64,000 nucleotides of DNA from Brachynemurus nebulosus (Eukaryota > Arthropoda > Insecta > Neuroptera > Myrmeleontidae), in NCBI GenBank assembly GCA_035578155.1, contig JAPWDM010000005.1, positions 12,428,832 through 12,492,831 of the forward strand. The letters run 5' to 3'. This document shows positions 47,801-60,665 of this stretch, piece by piece. The first letter of the stretch is position 1. Each line of letters opens with the position of its first letter. The position numbers and the translations under genes were made by a program. A model generated the notes under the pieces. That model did no database searches. It was not told where the DNA came from and worked only from the letters and a program-made list of their open reading frames with translations.

Positions 47801-47801
47801 C

Positions 47802-48303
<502 letters not shown>

Positions 48304-48376
<73 letters not shown>
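48304..48376. repeat. (TA)n microsatellite, right of a MITE
   Basis: About 70 bp of TA dinucleotides replacing the outer part of the MITE terminal repeat. Confidence 0.95.
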
Positions 48377-48379
<3 letters not shown>

Positions 48380-48422
48380 TAATTCAAAAGTTGTGCGTGG
48401 AAACACTAACGGGATCAAACCG

Positions 48423-50045
48423 GGCATCATGACGCTGGCCGGAAGTTTTTTTGTAGTCAAAATTTAATAGCTTCAATCGATTGTAGGCCGTTTGTAGATG
48501 TTTGTAGTATATTTATTTTCGTTTGTAGCCCTTTAGTTTATTTGTAATTAACAATCAAAATTTTGTACTGAAGTTAGCCGGAAGCAATCGTGAATGTAAT
48601 TTTTTTGGTATCAATAGAAAGATTATCGTTTGTAGTGTCTAAATATTACGGTAAAATGTTAGTAGGGTCGCCTGATAAAGCATAATATTAATTAAAAAGT
48701 TATTTAAAAAAATTGCGCATGCGTACCATTTTAAATTTGGTCCATGTGAGTTCGTTATTTTAAATTTGACGCATGTATAGGTTTTATTGCATTATATTAT
48801 TCAAAATTTAACAGATTGCGTTTATGATTACAGTAAAATTTAGTCTAAAAATTTTTTATTTTTAATTAATTATGAAAGATAATAATAATAAATTATTAAT
48901 GAAAGATAGATAATAATAATAAATAATTTTCAATTGTGTTAAACCTGTTATTGAGTTAACTACTCGAAAGGTGGCTCGTTACAAGAAAACTTCAATTTGG
49001 TTAAAAGTAACAAATCAAAGTTATTTTCATATTAAGTAAATTATTTTTTAAAGAATTGCTTCCGTAACTGATGAGTTTGTTTAATTTGCACATTTTTGAA
49101 AATCCTTGTGTGATTTTATTATTTAAAGCTGCTATATTTTTTAGAATTTTTCATTCATACCAATTGCTGACACAAGTTTAAAAGAAACTACGATGTATTT
49201 TTGATAGTGTATTAAGAAAAATTATTTTAATAATATGTATTATATATTACTAAACATGTTTTATTGAAATAAAAAAATTACTTTTTTAAAATTCATTGTT
49301 ATATTTTTATTTTCAAAAATATAACAACCTCATAAAACGACATAATTATTCTGTTACATGTGGTTAACTTTTTGTAATATTTCTTAATTTTGAAGTTTTA
49401 AAGCATATAAGATTTTCAATAATAGATAAATACTAATTGCTGTCCAAGAAAAATTCAAATTAAAAATATTCTGCAAACCATTGTCGAAATAAAATCCATT
49501 GCACTCTTCTCTTTGCCATAAAAGTACATGAGTTTAAAAATGTGTAGGTGTAAGAAGTTTTCCTTTTTTAAGAGTTTATTATTATTATCTTTCATAATTA
49601 ATTAAAAATAAAAAACTTTTAGATCAAATTTTACTGTAATCATAAACGCAATTTGTTAAATTTTGAATAATATAATGCAATAAAACCTATATACATGCGT
49701 CAAATTTAAAATAACGAACTCACATGGAGCAAATTTAAAATGACACGCATGTGCAATTTTTTTAAATAACTTTTTAATTAATTATGCTTTATCAGGCGGT
49801 TGTACGAACCTTTTACCGTTACATTTAGACACTACAAACGATAATCTTTCTGTTGTTACCAAAAAAAAATTACAATCACGATTGCTTCCGGTTAACTTCA
49901 GTACAAAATTTTGATTGTTAATTACAAATAAACTAAAGGGCTACAAACGAAAATAAATATACTACAAACATCTACAAACGGCCTACAATCGATTGAAGTT
50001 ATTAAATTTTGACTACAAAAAAACTTCCGGCAGCGTCATGATGCC
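48423..50045. mobile_element. Mutator-like (MULE) foldback element with ~470-bp TIRs
   Basis: The left end GGCATCATGACGCTG and its inverse at the right end open two arms of about 470 bp (to about 48895 and from about 49575). The arms share CCGGAAGTTTTTTTGTAGTC, AATCGATTGTAGGCCGTTTG and GCCCTTTAGTTTATTTGTAA. ATCAAACCG flanks both sides exactly (48414-48422 and 50046-50054). A 9-bp duplication with very long terminal repeats is the Mutator signature. The 680-bp AT-rich centre encodes nothing recognisable, so it is non-autonomous. Confidence 0.9.
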
Positions 50046-50059
50046 ATCAAACCGTGGTA

Positions 50060-50844
50060 ATTTACAAGGTGTCAGGAAGCTCATATGAGGCTCTATCTAA
50101 GGGAGAGACTCTTAAATCTCAATCAAAAAAATCTAAAAATACAATGAATTTGTATATTTAAGCTTCGTCGTTTTGCTGAAAAATTCAACTGCAAACCGAA
50201 TTTTTGTCGCGTCCCTATTCTAATTTACGAATTGAAAATTAGGATAAAAGTTGACAGAAAAATCACATCCGGAAAATATATCATATTTTCTGAATAATCT
50301 TGGCCATTTTTATAGGAAAAATTTAATACAAAAAAAATTTGTGGGGACAGGTCTACCCACACTGTCAACTTCTCTTTGGGTGTCTTAGAGACTAGAGACT
50401 ACTGTACACAAATAATTATTTTTTAATTTTAGGGGGCCCCTGCCCATTATCTCCCGACAGGGGTTTTACCCCTTGCGACCCACTGGGGTTTGGGGGGGAT
50501 ACTTTCCACCCTTTATCTCGTGGAGAACTCCATTCCTACTTATACAAATGATATCATGATTTATTCTCGAAATATGTGAGACGATAAATATTTCACAATA
50601 AGTATATGTCCAAATTAGCGATCCGTAAAATCGGGCCCATTATAATACTTCCAATGGACAGTTAAGAAAAATGAACTTGACGTCATTACAAATACAATTT
50701 TTTTTAAAAACTCCAGCAACCCTAATTTAGATGATAGAAACATTTGAAGCTGTCCATAGGTTTTCAGCACCTATCTAAGAACTTGATTTATGTAAAAGTA
50801 GATCACTGTATAAATAATAATAGAATAGTAGCTAGAACAGGAAA
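50060..50844. other. Unassigned sequence with a GC-rich patch
   Basis: At about 50435-50520 a C/G-rich patch (GGGGGCCCCTGCCC, then ACAGGGGTTTTACCCCTTGC) breaks the AT-rich background. It has no open frame and no match I recognise. Confidence 0.4.
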
Positions 50845-51195
50845 ATGTTTAGAAAATTGAAAATATGGCTTCATTTGACTATACAATTATTTAGTAACAG
50901 TCAAAATCAAACCGTCGCGTCGTCCGGTTTCGGTGTCTTAAAGGCAACATTTTCAAAACAAAATAACTTTCCCAGTTAGTCAACATCTAAGAGTCAAAAA
51001 ATATAATAAAAATAAAAAATTTCTAAAATTTTGACTCTTACATATAGATGCTGACTAACTGGGAAAGTTATTTTGTCTTGAAAATGGTGTCTTTAACTCT
51101 GTAAGACACGGAAACCGGTCCACAGTTTGATTTTGACTGTTACTTAATAATTGTATCGTCAAATGAGGTGGTATTTTCAATTTTCTAAACGTTTA
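50845..51195. repeat. Palindrome (foldback), about 350 bp
   Basis: Arms of about 150 bp surround an A-rich centre near 51000-51030. Arm landmarks are TTTAGAAAATTGAAAAT, ACAATTATT.AGTAACAGTC and AACTTTCCCAGTTAGTC. Each arm holds GTCG.CCGGTTTCGGTGTCT or its inverse, the same block seen in the 30843-31955 palindrome. Confidence 0.88.
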
Positions 51196-52781
51196 ATTTT
51201 GGCGAAAAGTAGAGGTAAAAATTTAATCAAGGATTGTTTATTTACAAGTTTGATGATGGTCATATGAATCGAAATATTTCAGAATTAATTGACTAGAAGT
51301 ATTTTTGCAAAGTATTTTTTTATTAATTATTATTTATTAGGTTTTTTCTGGTAAAACATTGCAGATTTACGGTTTTCTTGTTGTTTTAAAATTGTCCCTT
51401 TTTATCTCTAATGCATCGTTATAAATGTGAAAATCAAACTTGACAAATAAAATGAAATAAATTAGGAATATATTTGATTGAAAAATGAAATTCATTTCAA
51501 AATGAAAATAATAAAAGTCCGAATAATAGAACTGTCGTTAAATAAACAATTTGTACTTCGTATTGTTTCATTAAATTGTACCAATCAGTGTTCAGTGGTT
51601 GAACTATTGTTACTGGGTTTGAAAAAACGAGAAAAAGACATCATCGGTACATAAAGTCGTGTAGTGATAATGATGACATAATAATATTGGTTTTTTGAAC
51701 TTCTTTTTAACAAAATCACCATTAAATGATTGCTTACTCGGCTCGTATGTAAAGGTCACAATGTTAAAGATGGGACACGGTATAAGTTTTTCGATTATTC
51801 AGTAGCAAGTTTCTTCTATCATTACGCTATCAAGTTGATTTTTTTGTTCAAAGATTAAAAATTTCTTTGATTTTATTTTGCTTAAATAAATTTTTTCTTT
51901 AAACACAAAAAAACTTAACCTTTGAACAAAAAAAATGTTTTAAATTGTTTGAAATTTTACTTAAAATTTTAAACACGTTTTTCTCGAAATAACATTTTTC
52001 GATCTTGCCGACATAAAATCTGAATTTCTACCCAATCGATTAACTGAACTCTCAACACATGCTTTTCTATCATTCGAATCTTGGAAAAATCTCTTTTTCT
52101 TACTATTTAAAAAAAAAAATTAAATAGGTACCAAATGTGAAAAAAGGTAAAAAATTAACTTTTTTCCTCTTCTTTTGAGTCCGACCACAACGACATTAGG
52201 CTTTGTCAACAAACTGTGTATGATTTTTGTTTCGAAATTTAATAAATTTAAGCGTTACTTTATGGTAATATTTGCTATTAACATATAAAACACTTTACTT
52301 TGCAAAAATACCAATTTTATTTTAAACAACTTGTTTGATAATGATCATATTGATTGAAACATATCATAAAAGTTAAAAAATAAAAGTGATATTTTTGTTG
52401 AGTGTTTTATTTTCGTTTCGATTTACAATAGGGCTGAAATCAACCAACTCACCCTCGCTTTTTTAGGAGAAGTTATAACAAGCTAGTGAAATCTTGAATT
52501 TCAATTTTATTTATTTTTTGAGAAGAGAGCCGAAATTCACAACGCCAGACTAAAATGCCGCTATAAAAATCTACAACACTTTGTCTTAGAACAATCAGTT
52601 TTAAATGTCCTCCACTTTACCTTTGCTAAATGGTTCTCTTGTTAAATATAAGTACGTAATATATATGGGTTAAAAACACTACAACATTCATTTTGAGGAA
52701 TTTTTTAAAAATTAAACCATTCAAAAGGCACCAAAAAATTGAAAATATTCGCATAAGCATCAAATTTTTAAATACTAGAAC
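51196..52781. other. AT-rich sequence, nothing recognised
   Basis: No supported feature. Confidence 0.4.
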
Positions 52782-52783
52782 CA

Positions 52784-53634
52784 CACGGAGAGAAAATTCA
52801 TAGAAAAATTACTGTGCTCAGCACTACAATCGATGTGTAAAAGGCGAACATATTCAATTTTGTACGGTAAAAATATAAAATTTATAATTAATCATAGAAA
52901 ATTTAAAGGATAGAATATTCTTTCCGTAATATTAGCTCCGTAAAATTTGTAAAACAGCACAGTAAAAAGTTCCATTCCCGACAGAAAAATATTTTTTAAT
53001 TGTTTTTCTAACAAAAATTACCATGCCGTCTTATAATTATTCAAATGCTATCTGCTAATAACAGAAAGAAAAAAAGATAAATAAGGTATCAACGCTGTTG
53101 AAATGTACCCCTGTCATACCTGCAAGTCGTACAGCCAGGCTGGTGAGTGGTGTGACGACCAACTTGGTCGGACCCGTGGTCGGACCAAGCACCGATTCAT
53201 GCACCGAGTCTTACAAGAAGCCAGCAATATTCATTACACTGTCTTACAGGACGGATGTCACCGTTTAACCATCAAGAATAATGCATACGTGTACATAAAT
53301 TCATCATTTTATTACTTCACTATCTTCAGTATTAAAATATATTGTTGCCAATGATTTTTGTATGATTGGCAAAAATACGTACATACAGCCCAGTGCGTAC
53401 AGCCCAACTAACATAAGGTTGCCGGTCAGATGCGCAAATGAAAGAGTACGACAACAAGAATTAAACTATAACATATGTTTATAAGCGTGTGATAGAAGTT
53501 GTGTTAGTACATTAAATTTTACCATGCTAGCAAATATTTTTTATTTTGGTCGTCGATCGCGCACGCATTATAAGAGAGCATGGTAATTTTTCTGAAATTT
53601 TATCTACAAAAATTATAGAATCTTTCTCTCCGTG
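52784..53634. mobile_element. CACGGAG-ended element, complete copy (851 bp)
   Basis: It begins CACGGAGAGAAAATTCAT and ends TTTCTCTCCGTG. CA lies on both sides (52782-52783 and 53635-53636), consistent with a 2-bp duplication. A palindromic GACCAACTTGGTCGGAC sits at about 53156-53172. The left 500 bp matches the truncated copy at 20266-20770. An 83-codon open frame (53103-53354) is not conserved between copies. It shares CAC(T/G)GAG ends and internal CTCCGTAAAATT blocks with the 29059 and 36451 elements, so these are probably related families. Confidence 0.82.
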
Positions 53635-53636
53635 CA

Positions 53637-55105
53637 GTCTATTATTTCTATATAATATCTAAATCATCTATGAGAATAAGAAATATCGATAAGAAAGTAA
53701 ATCATAATATATAACACACAAAAAAAATGCGGGTCAGTCAACCAATAATCAACCATCCAACACAAGCAAGCACGGCGTGATCACTTTTTCCATTTCCATT
53801 AAATGTTTTTCCTCATCCCGCTATATTGTTGTCGTTTAAATGCACATTGTTCTTATTGTATTTTGTCGATCAATTGGAATGGATCTTGAGTGTTCGCTCG
53901 CTCGCTCATTCAGTGAGTCAGTTCAGTTCACAGAGCGTCCCTATTTCTTTCTATTATGTTATGCCAAACTGATTACAAATTGCTTTAAAATGAATGAGGA
54001 AAAATTTTTATGAACTCTTACCAACAACGTATTTGGCCTATATTTTTATTGTCAGTAAACGTACGTATATCTGTGTAGACACAATATTTGTCTGCTTGAA
54101 ACTACACTCTAAAGTTTTTGACGAATTTAATGAAATTATTAGGGGTACACACGAAAATGAACTTTCTTTTTTCGGGAGCATCATTCTTTATTCTTTTTTT
54201 TTAAGTCACATCAAGAATATTTCGGTACAATTTCATACGAATTATTTAAAATAGGAGTCGGTAAACTTTTTTAAGGTAATTGATTCGAAAAACGACTTTT
54301 CAAAGGATTTTAACGAAACTTCTCTAGACATTTATTTAATGCAATACTAAATAATACGATCGTATATCGAAAAAAAATTGACCGCCCATTTTGAGGCAAA
54401 CAGTTTTAAAGTTTTGTAATTTTAACATGGCCTCTTATGGGAAGTGGACATATTCACACAATTTTTTTGAATAAAATGAAAACGTGTCAAAGGAATTTGA
54501 TAAAAATTTATATGTTTTAAAATACGAAGTTATAAACCATATTTAATAAGAAATAAAATTATTCACTACGCCGTTTTTGAAATATATAATTGATAAACAT
54601 CGTTTAACAATGTTTTTGCAACGCTTTTTCAACAATGCTTTTATATTGCTACAACTTAAGCACGCGGAATTTTTAAAAAAAGAGCAAGTGATACACAAAT
54701 AACTGAAGAATATTAATACCTACATTATTTAATTTTTGATAAAAGAAAATTTTTTCGTTGAGCTATACCTACTTTTGTATTTGACTATCTCGCACCAATT
54801 ACTTTAAGACAGTGGGCCACTTTCAAAATAAATTTTTTTATAAACGGAGGCGGTACAATAAAATTAAAAATTTACAAGTATAAAACAATGAACATTTTTC
54901 AAAAATAATGTACGTAATCCTCTAATGTTTTTGTTACCATATAGTTACACTAAATTTAAATATTTTAAAAATCGATTTCTTTAGGTATATCTGTAATTAT
55001 TTTGGTCTATGTAATCATTTAATTTTATATATTTTGAAGATAATACTTCTCAATAAATAATACGAAAGACACATTAGTTAAAACGACTTACGCGCCACCT
55101 ATTTT
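53637..55105. other. Mostly AT-rich sequence
   Basis: A patch at about 53720-53945 is less AT-rich and contains ATTCAGTGAGTCAGTTCAG, which resembles arthropod TCAGT initiators. There is no downstream open frame to support a promoter call. No other feature. Confidence 0.35.
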
Positions 55106-55109
55106 ATGC

Positions 55110-55901
55110 GGCCCATACACGGTTTAACTTGTTGTACTACCTAGTTGTACTACAAGTTGACCTGTTTGCCGTACACTATTAAACTATTCATTCAACTTGT
55201 TGTTCAACTTCAGTCATTCACAATTTTTGAAAAAGAGAACTTCGTTAAAATTAAGGATAAAATTCTTGCCTTAGCAGTAATTGAAGAAATTAGTAAAGAA
55301 AGCTTGAGTAAACGAAAAAAAAGAAAATGGAGCAAAGAGTGGTTGCGAAAAAAGTTTTCTAATGAAAAACTATTTAAAAAAATTAATGAATGTGAACCAG
55401 ATGATTATAAAAATTATATGCAAATGAACGATGAAATTTTTAATGATATTTTAGTAATAATAACACTTTTAATAAGCAAAGAAGATACGTTTATGCATGA
55501 TGCAATTTCTGCAAAAACATGCTTGGAAATTACATTAAGGTTTCTTGCAAAGGGAAATTCTTTTGAAAATTTAAAATTTTCAAGTGCGGTATCACCGCAA
55601 GCTATTGGAAATAAACAAAATCAAATATTTAAACTTTCCAATTGTTACCGCAGTAAATATTTTGTTGATTACACTCTTTACAGCATATATGTACTGGTTT
55701 TGTTGTCCAACTACCTCACACACAGTACAACATGTTCATAGACCATTTGCTCCGCCCACGTAAAATCAAAATATCTTGATTTTACTTCAACCGTTTATGC
55801 AACCATCAAAATAGTTGACCAACTGCCCTACACATGATTCAACATGTTGTACAACTCAACAAGTACATGTTGTACAACAAGTTGAACCGTGTATATGGAC
55901 C
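55110..55901 (+). mobile_element. PIF/Harbinger-type element, internally deleted
   Basis: The ends are inverted repeats: GGCCCATACACGGTTTAACT at the left and, inward from the right, GGTCCATATACACGGTTCAA, both running on into ACTTGTTGTAC. CAACTTGTTGTAC-type motifs recur inside both ends. A HARBI1-like N-terminal fragment is encoded between them, which identifies the superfamily. The expected 3-bp target duplication is not clear at these boundaries. Confidence 0.75.
55240..55630 (+). pseudogene. HARBI1-like Harbinger nuclease, N-terminal fragment
   Basis: The open frame (198 codons from 55145, non-ATG start) contains KRKWSKEWLRKKF, then EPDDYKNYMQMNDEIFNDIL, LISKEDTFMHDAIS and LEITLRFLAKGNSFENLKF. 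This is the characteristic N-terminus of HARBI1/PIF nucleases (W...W...R, F...RM....F..LL, T..R.AI....RL..TLRFLA.G.S...L...F..S). Similarity spans roughly residues 55-155 and stops right after SPQAIG. The DDE catalytic domain is missing and the last 45 residues derive from terminal-repeat sequence. The first in-frame ATG is residue 92. It is a non-functional nuclease, although a truncated DNA-binding product cannot be excluded. Confidence 0.75.
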
Positions 55902-55918
55902 TCATTAGAATCCCTCTA

Positions 55919-56150
55919 CTAATTCAGAAATCTTCACAGGCGTGCGCACATTAAATAGCTCACTAAAATTTCATCGCAATAAATTATGTAAGATACATAC
56001 ATTTATTGAAAGGTCTCGCCCGCCAACTATTGTAGATTGGTTGTATTAATTCTGAAATCGTTTCAGGTTTGTACACAACAATAACCCATTAAAGTTTCAT
56101 CGGAATCGAATGAACTCTATAGGAATGCATTCGGGACAAACGAACAAATG
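55919..56150 (+). repeat. Degenerate tandem/dispersed repeat (TTTCATCG...AAT type)
   Basis: Two related blocks about 130 bp apart (55919-55982 and 56049-56112) share AATTC.GAAATC...CAGG, CACA and AAA.TTTCATCG.AAT. From general knowledge this resembles 3' tails of common arthropod repeats. There is no coding sequence. Confidence 0.45.
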
Positions 56151-57355
56151 AAATATTATAAAATTACTAAAATTGCGATATTTATCATAGCTTAGCCAAA
56201 TTTTCCCCCATAAAACACGGTTTCTTACTTCATTTTGTGCACCTTATAGAGTAGAGATTTTTAAAAACAATAAGAGCGAATTTGTATAGGCTCACAGCAT
56301 GCTTACGTATTGCCGACACCTAATTTAGAAACTTTCTACACTCATGATCTCCACCATCTGTTCTTTACTCCGAAGCCGGAGCCAAATTGTACACCAAAGC
56401 TCCATAACTTCAAAAAAGGCATAAGTAGTAGCAAAAGTACACCTAAAATTGCCAATATAGGTATAGTTAAATAATGATATTTATTTGCAGGAAATTCTAA
56501 ATTTTTACATCTGACACATTAGCTGTGACCATTCATAAAATAAACGCCTCAATAGAAACAAGTATTTAATAAAACGATAATATTTTTTCTATCAGTTCTA
56601 ACTAAACCGTAGAAATTTTTTTTTATTGCTATTGTTATCACTGCTTCTTTTATCGGATTTTAATCTAATAATGACAAAAACATTTCTAATGAAGAGACAG
56701 ACACAACCGAGTGAGTGAGATAGCAATTTTACTGTGGTACCTTCGAAAAGAAAAAAAAATTATATATAGATAAAACTGAACAATAGAAGAATATGATAAA
56801 GCAGAGAAAGATACATCAAAAACATACTAATTAAATACAAAAACCCCAATTAGTAACAATTTATTTTATTTCTTTTGGAAAAAATCTTTTTTCTATTTTT
56901 TTTTTCTATCGATAATCTTTAAGCACTTACACGTTGTCTTGCAGATCAAAAAAAATATTTATATCGCCTTAGGAAACGTTAGATTTTTTTTTTAGTTTAG
57001 TATTAACAGATTAATGTTATATTTTCCAAATGATACCTACTACAATAATGTACGATTCAAAAAATAAAATTTTAATTTCGTACAGCTGTATGATTTTGTA
57101 CCATAAATATAAGCAATTTCTAAGTAGTCATTGATAAAACATTATTTGTTTTCAAAACTTAATCAATTTGAAATCTCCTAGAAATGTGTTCGCGATTCGC
57201 CGGTACTTATATAACATTTCAAAATACTGTATTTATTTTTAATTTTTTAATAGGAACGTTGACGACCGAACTTCTCTACCTGCTACAGTACTACAACTTG
57301 TCGTTTCTTGTCTGTTCTAAAACTTCTGGTATCTAATTTATTTGTTATGATAACA
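56151..57355. other. AT-rich sequence, nothing recognised
   Basis: No supported feature. Confidence 0.4.
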
Positions 57356-57357
57356 CA

Positions 57358-57970
57358 GTAGACGTATCAATTTTGCTTACAGTTGCTGTCGTTTTGTTTA
57401 CATTAGTGTCCGTCAATTTTACGACGAAGTATCATTAACGTATGTTTTTTTTAAAGGTTTTGTACTTTACATATAAAAGTTTTCCTAATTTTTCTAAAAT
57501 TTATTAAAAATATGGATGTTATAATTAATTTATTAAATGATAATGCTAATGTGAAAGATGATCGCAGCTGTTTGACTTATAGAGACGACATAATAATACT
57601 GAAGTTTTAATATATTAAATCGAAAACCAAAGAATGCGTTTCAAGTGACTTAATAAAAGATTATCAATTTATTTTGAGGAAAACATTTTAATTTTTATTA
57701 TTTTTTGAGATCTTATTAGAAAAATTACTAACAAACAAATTTTAGAAAATTTACAAATGTGCCTAATGAGGAAATAACTACATATCTACGGGAATATTTG
57801 TGACCGAGAAATTTCACATTCTGTAAAGTCACACATGTCCACCGACTCATAATAGTTCATAAATTAATTATTTGAAAGACATGTCTTATGATACAATTGA
57901 TGTATTCATCTATTTTTTAATTTTTATAATGAAAATATGCTTTGATAAAAAGATTTAAAAAATTAATAGA
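57358..57970 (-). mobile_element. piggyBac-type MITE, truncated second copy
   Basis: Inverted relative to 26904-27744. Matching blocks include TAAAAGTTTTCCTAATTTTTC, GCTGTTTGACTTA.AGAGAC, GTGCCTAATGAGGAAATAAC and GTCACACATGTCCAC. The CCCTAG termini are missing on both sides. The 31-codon frame at 57512-57610 (+ strand; MDVIINLLNDNANVKDDRSC) aligns with that of the complete copy. Confidence 0.82.
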
Positions 57971-59170
57971 TATTCTGACTTGACTGTTGCAAATACAGTA
58001 TAAAAACAACAAAAAAAAAAAAATAGATATAATAATAATGTGGAAACTAGTGAAAATTTTCATATTAATCGATTAATTTTCATAATTGTTCAAATTATAC
58101 TTTTAATTTCAATATAAATAAATAATTATAATCATTTTTGAGCTAATTTCACTTACCGCACTCCTATTCACTTACCGGGCACCTATTTTACTTACCGCAT
58201 TGTTATTTTTTGATTTCCATGGATATAAACAAACGTTCGAGAAATGTAACTTACCAGCATTGTCAACAGCATCGGTAAATACATGAAAATACACGATCGT
58301 GTAAAAAATTAATTACATATCATGAATGTGCAAAAAGAAATTTGTACTTCATAAATTGTTATAGTTTGAATTATTATATTTTGTGGATATTCTTTTATCC
58401 TATTCTAAAAATAGAATCGGCTGTTCAACTGTTATTAAGGGGTTATTCTTAACAAAAAATGATAGGCGTTAACACTAAATGTATTTTTTATTATATAATT
58501 TTAACACACATTTATAATATGAAGACTATAATTTTCTTGTTGTCATTCTTTGTATTTTGCAGATTAATAGGCGTTTTATTATATGAAAATAATTATAATG
58601 TTATTTTATTTTATAATATATTTTTTAAGGATTTTTTAAACTAATAATTTTATACAACAAAAAAATATTACGTAATTTAAAAAGAATTTTGTCAATAGGA
58701 TTTTTAGATTAAACTTCTTTTTATATTCCCACATTTCGTTTGTGGTTGATATCACGCATATTTTTCGTATAGAAAACCATCTTTTTCGAATTTTTCCTTC
58801 ATCGATATAATTTTGGTTTAATGATTTGGACAATTTGACCTTACGATATGAAACAACAAACTGAAAGTTTTTTGACTTTTTGAGCCGTGTCAACTTTAAA
58901 GCCAGGTAGAAACACAAATTTTTTTTGTTTATCGATTGTTTCGGTTTAGTGACCCAGAAAATTTATTTTCTTCAAAATCCCTTTGATTTTCTAGTTTCTG
59001 ACTTTCCGACCCGCTGAAGCAATATGCTGTGCGCCACAGAACATGTCTTTTTTTAAGCGTAGATCTTAACACCACGTATGAAAGACGTCGTCATTGGGTA
59101 AGAGAAAATAAATTGCTTTTTGATACTTAAGCGAATGCCTGATAGTGAGTATAAGTTTCAGATCAATTAC
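57971..59170. other. AT-rich sequence with a small CACTTACCG repeat
   Basis: At about 58148-58200, CACTTACCG(C/G) occurs three times at about 20-bp spacing, with a TTACCAGCA variant near 58251. Nothing else was recognised. Confidence 0.45.
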
Positions 59171-59175
59171 ATATC

Positions 59176-59310
59176 GCGCGTACTCTTTCTATACCTCGTA
59201 TCTGAAAAGTGCAAATTTTTAGAGACACGAAGAAAAAATTTAAATCTGTGTTTTCATCATTATGAACTTAAGATTTATGCTAATTACACCCTTCGATGTT
59301 GGCTACCTAC

Positions 59311-59373
<63 letters not shown>

Positions 59374-59442
59374 ATTTGATCTTTTTTGTGTGTCCTAAAA
59401 CATGCAGTTCTTGATATACGAAGTATAGAAAGAGTTCGCACG
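59176..59442. repeat. Inverted repeat enclosing a (TA)n array
   Basis: ACTCTTTCTATACCTCGTAT (about 59180) and its near inverse ATACGAAGTATAGAAAGAGT (about 59416) bracket about 200 bp that includes TA repeats at 59319-59371. Possibly a small MITE. Confidence 0.55.
59319..59371. repeat. (TA)n microsatellite
   Basis: About 50 bp of TA dinucleotides. Confidence 0.95.
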
Positions 59443-59806
59443 ATACACGGTTTCCTTAAAAAACATTATTGAAAATGTATCTTTTTTTTTTAATTTCTAA
59501 TCCTAAATAACCCTCTAACTGTACTGCAACAAAAAAAATAATATGGCTTCACGTCTGTGTTTGAAACCTTTTCGCCTAAAACAGACGCCACTCACATCAT
59601 TATTTGTACTTTTATTAATATTTCAATACTTATTACAATATTTTTCTTTTACGTTATACATTTATGATGCGAGTGGAGGACAAGGAAAGTGATGAAGGGC
59701 TAGGATTTGGAAAGTGTGCGTCTACAGCCGATTTCTTTAAAGGAACTATGGCGATATTCATCTGGAATTGTGAAGTGAAACTGAAAAAAAAACTTCACAA
59801 GCATAG

Positions 59807-59876
59807 CCGGTCGCGAGATTCGAACACTCGACTTACCAGTCAGAGGTACCAGTGCTTAAGCACGCTTGGCCACTTC
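59807..59876 (-). ncRNA. tRNA-like sequence (SINE head or tRNA pseudogene)
   Basis: Read on the minus strand, TGGCCAAGCGTG resembles a Pol III A box and TGTTCGAATCT a B box, spaced as in tRNA genes with a Ser/Leu-like D arm. A nine-T run lies about 15 nt downstream, as in a Pol III terminator. The acceptor stem does not pair, and the T and anticodon stems contain mismatches. I therefore read it as a SINE head or decayed tRNA and not a functional tRNA gene. Confidence 0.5.
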
Positions 59877-59884
59877 GATAGTAC

Positions 59885-60662
<778 letters not shown>

Positions 60663-60665
<3 letters not shown>

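Noticed and set aside
50435..50520. Possible rRNA or GC-rich RNA gene
   Set aside because: The patch is too short and has no recognisable rRNA helix or known RNA structure.
53103..53354. 83-codon open frame in the CACGGAG element, and its counterpart at 20587-20796
   Set aside because: The two copies differ by indels that change the frame.
53880..53950. Arthropod-type initiator (TCAGTTCAG) suggesting a promoter
   Set aside because: The motif is short and common, with no downstream first exon or open frame.
59807..59876. Functional tRNA gene
   Set aside because: A and B boxes are present, but the acceptor stem does not pair and other stems have mismatches.
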